Origin: an uncultured Clostridia bacterium
GTDB taxonomy: Bacteria; Bacillota; Clostridia; Christensenellales; CAG-314
NCBI GenBank assembly: GCA_937875645.1
Contig: CALLXO010000184.1
Location: 1-8,005 of the forward strand
Length of the DNA stretch: 8,005 nt
Direction: 5' to 3'
A program made the position numbers and the translations under genes. Shown here in pieces: positions 5,886 through 8,005 of the stretch (position 1 is its first letter; each line of letters opens with the position of its first letter). The notes below the pieces were generated by a model. The model did not search any database and had not been told where the DNA came from. It worked only from the letters and a program-made list of their open reading frames with translations.

Positions 5886-8005
5886 AGGACATTATTTGCT
5901 TTGAACCTTCATTTAATTCTACTCTATTTAATTCTTGACTATCAGCAAAAGCACTGCTAAGTACTTTTTTCACAGAAGAGGGTGCTTGATATAATAAGCC
6001 TTCCTTTGCGGCAGGATAAGAATGTATTTCTGTCTTTCCTATTGTATATAAAACACCGCCCTCCGCTTCATAATATTCGTTTCCGGTTTGCACTGTAATT
6101 TCTTTTAAAGTATTACAGCCAAAAGCAGCCCTTCCAATTACTGTTACCGAAGCGGGCACTCTAATAGTAACAAGCTCGGTACCATAAAACGCGGAGTCAG
6201 GAATATCCGTAATACGACAATTATTTGCAAAGGTTACTTCTGCAAGATCGCTCCTGCCAAAGACAGTACTAATGTTAGTTTTGCCAGCACCTCTGCTTTC
6301 GTCACCCATACCTAACGTTTCTATACTTTCGGGGATTTCTATTTCTATTATACTACTGTCTTCAAACATACCGCCAGGCAATTCTTTTACGCCTTCAGGT
6401 ATAGTAATTGTTTTTATCTTTGAATACTCAAAAGCGTATTCCATAATTTCGCGTACCGAATTAGGTATATCATAATGAACACGTTGTTGCAACGGTGCAT
6501 AATAAATAAATACGTCACCATTTGTGTTTTCGTCAATCATTATTTCGCTGGCTTCTTTTTCTATTAACGTATTATCCTCACAAATGAATTTGCCGTTATT
6601 GCTTACTGTAGCATTTCCGGGGAATCGAAGTGTCGCTAAGCGGGGTAAATCTACAAAGCATTCCTCCGCAATAAATTGTATAGTCGTATCAATAGTAATA
6701 CTTGTTAAAGCACAACCAGTAAAAGCACCAAATCCAATATACTCTATACCCTTAAGGTTAATGGATTGCAAACTTCTGCAGAAAGCAAATGGAGGAAATC
6801 TTTGTTCACCACTTGTTTTTGCAACATCATCTCCGTCAACAAGTTTTTTTACACTTCCTTCAATTTCTACAGATAGCAAATTTGTACAATATGTAAAAGC
6901 ATTTAATCCTATTTCTTCAATATCGCCTTTAATTACCAAGGATTGAAGAGTATTTCTGCTATACACTAAATCTGCACCAATGTATTTGACGCTTTCGCCA
7001 ATTATTACTTGAGGCAAGCTCCTATCTACAGCAATAAGTGTTGTCTTATCCTTATTGTAAAGATAAGCATCTTCAGCCGTATAATACTCATTCTCTTCTG
7101 CTACAATAAATTCTCCTATTACAGAGGCGTTAAACGCTTTGCTGTCAATGTACTCTACTCCTCTGCCAATAGACAGACTCTTGATTTTGGAATAAATAAT
7201 GCTGTCGGCATCTATTCTTGTGAAAGAATCAGGTATAAACAATTCAATGTCAAAATCCTGTTCATCAAAATCGTCTTTTCCAAGTTTTTGTATTGCCTCT
7301 GCAAACCCAATAACAGCCAATCCGTTGTATGTATCGGGGAATGCATATAATCCACTGGGAGCAAAGCGTTTACCTTGCCAGGTAAACAATGGATGCGGCG
7401 CCATTTTAATTTTATACGCTACAGTTACGTCATCTTCCACAACAGGCACAAACTCAAACCAGCTATAATCAGCATGTTGATATTCGTATACAGCATTGAC
7501 GTCTAAGTCACAATTGATATCTGTTAAATCTTCATCCCAGCCCATAGTTACGTAGCATTGAGGATAAGTATGAGGAGCAAAAACATCATCAGTAGGCACA
7601 TCTGACCCATAAGGTACAATTTTTGTTTTTATTAAAAGTCCTATGTCGTCATAAAAACGCACAGTAAGCATTTTTGTAGTCCACATGGCTGTTAAGGTTA
7701 TGTTTCCTGTTACCTCTACTTCGTATTCGTCACCCGGTTGATAAACTTCCACACCGTCTGTCCAGCCTAAAAAATCGTAACCGGCTCTATCCGGTACAGC
7801 AGCTACTTCAAACGAGTCGTCTAAGTTTACCGTGCTTTGAGTGGGAGTAGCTGGCATATCTTCGCCGTGTTCTGGCTCAGCATAACCTAAATTGTATTTC
7901 ACGCTGAAGTCGTGACTCGCTACTTTTGCATAAAGAGTAGTATCTACGTTCACCTTGTCTGTTTCAAACTTAAATTCGACAGTACGGTCAACATCAGTGT
8001 ACCAC
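5854..8005 (-). CDS. BspA-like LRR and InlB B-repeat surface protein, N-terminally incomplete, frameshifted
   Basis: The frame is open to the window edge, so the start, any signal peptide and the promoter are outside; the GTG at 7953 is internal. About 716 residues are read before a premature stop. Numbering from that GTG: an InlB B repeat ends at residue 11 (WYTDVDRTVEF through DTTLYAKV), a second spans about 15-91 (GYDFLGWTDG, NITLTAMW) and a divergent third about 95-158. A linker with GLYAFPDTYNGLAVIG (201-216) leads into LRR_5 units to residue 692, such as YIDSKAF, EIGLNAF, IMEYAF and VIGRAAF, with the spacer islands NEYYTAEDAYLY (288-299) and NEYYEAEGGVLY (625-636) typical of BspA proteins. 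Such proteins are exported and usually bind host or surface ligands; that role is inferred. The frame breaks after F692; the last seven residues (LRSDRSC) are spurious. Confidence 0.85.
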   Translation of the reverse strand, partial: WYTDVDRTVEFKFETDKVNVDTTLYAKVASHDFSVKYNLGYAEPEHGEDMPATPTQSTVNLDDSFEVAAVPDRAGYDFLGWTDGVEVYQPGDEYEVEVTGNITLTAMWTTKMLTVRFYDDIGLLIKTKIVPYGSDVPTDDVFAPHTYPQCYVTMGWDEDLTDINCDLDVNAVYEYQHADYSWFEFVPVVEDDVTVAYKIKMAPHPLFTWQGKRFAPSGLYAFPDTYNGLAVIGFAEAIQKLGKDDFDEQDFDIELFIPDSFTRIDADSIIYSKIKSLSIGRGVEYIDSKAFNASVIGEFIVAEENEYYTAEDAYLYNKDKTTLIAVDRSLPQVIIGESVKYIGADLVYSRNTLQSLVIKGDIEEIGLNAFTYCTNLLSVEIEGSVKKLVDGDDVAKTSGEQRFPPFAFCRSLQSINLKGIEYIGFGAFTGCALTSITIDTTIQFIAEECFVDLPRLATLRFPGNATVSNNGKFICEDNTLIEKEASEIMIDENTNGDVFIYYAPLQQRVHYDIPNSVREIMEYAFEYSKIKTITIPEGVKELPGGMFEDSSIIEIEIPESIETLGMGDESRGAGKTNISTVFGRSDLAEVTFANNCRITDIPDSAFYGTELVTIRVPASVTVIGRAAFGCNTLKEITVQTGNEYYEAEGGVLYTIGKTEIHSYPAAKEGLLYQAPSSVKKVLSSAFADSQELNRVELNEGSKQIMSFAFLRSDRSC
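5876..5880 (-). other. Frameshift site in the LRR gene (A5 run, T5 on coding strand)
   Basis: On the coding strand the sequence reads GCA TTT TTG CGG AGC and runs to a stop at 5854-5856. With one T fewer it reads GCA TTT TGC GGA GCG ATA and continues as SFAFCGAIEAV, which restores the LRR pattern and opens the frame to 5070. The restored protein would have at least 977 residues within the window. Confidence 0.85.
7480..8005 (-). repeat. Tandem InlB-type B repeats (protein level)
   Basis: Three consecutive repeat units of the Listeria-Bacteroides type are encoded here, recognised by the pattern aromatic-x-GW(Y/T) ... (T/N)-x-TL-x-A-(K/M)-(W/V). The first is cut by the window edge, so more units may lie beyond it. 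The third is degenerate: VTMGWDEDLTD, then DLDVNAVYEY. The units share a protein pattern but are not near-identical in DNA, so the array is old. A further unit is present after the LRR region at about 5412-5516. Confidence 0.7.

Noticed and set aside
6272..7468. Several plus-strand open frames opposite the LRR gene
   Set aside because: They are antisense to a clear repeat protein, serine/isoleucine-rich in a way that mirrors the LRR codons, and lack ribosome binding sites.

Overview
The window looks like the chromosome of a low-GC Gram-positive bacterium, most likely an uncultured clostridial member of the Bacillota. The base composition is AT-rich, genes are tightly packed behind AGGAG-type ribosome binding sites, dihydroorotate dehydrogenase is the two-subunit NAD-linked class 1B form (PyrD plus PyrK), and the neighbouring surface protein combines BspA-type leucine-rich repeats with Listeria-Bacteroides (InlB B) repeats, a mixture common in gut Clostridia. 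The taxonomic call is an inference from gene content.

Positions 1-4821 (+ strand) hold the distal part of a de novo pyrimidine operon in the order carB (3' end only), pyrK, pyrD, pyrF, pyrE, pyrB. Together these cover carbamoyl phosphate synthesis, carbamoyl aspartate formation, dihydroorotate oxidation, transfer of orotate to PRPP and decarboxylation to UMP. Dihydroorotase (pyrC) and the small carbamoyl phosphate synthase subunit (carA) are not in the window; both may lie upstream. No separate pyrI is present. Instead, the PyrB chain carries a C-terminal tail of about 40 residues that matches the four-cysteine zinc module of the ATCase regulatory chain PyrI (C-x4-C ... C-x2-C-EKEF), without the nucleotide-binding allosteric domain. 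This is the most unusual point in the window.

Positions 4822-5069 are a short convergent intergenic region with no convincing gene. It contains a strong symmetrical hairpin (5006-5040) flanked by A and T runs, which can serve as a bidirectional terminator for the pyr operon and for the gene facing it.

Positions 5070-8005 (- strand) encode the C-terminal part, about 977 codons, of a large repeat-rich surface or secreted protein whose N-terminus lies beyond the window. In protein order it has InlB-type B repeats, a long BspA-like LRR_5 region, one more B-repeat-like unit and an unrecognised C-terminal domain with no visible cell-wall anchor. The reading frame is broken once, at a run of five A (5876-5880, T5 on the coding strand). 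Removing one base restores a continuous LRR protein, so this is either a sequencing error, a recent inactivating mutation or, less likely, a switchable site.

No tRNA, rRNA, CRISPR array, insertion sequence or riboswitch was recognised.
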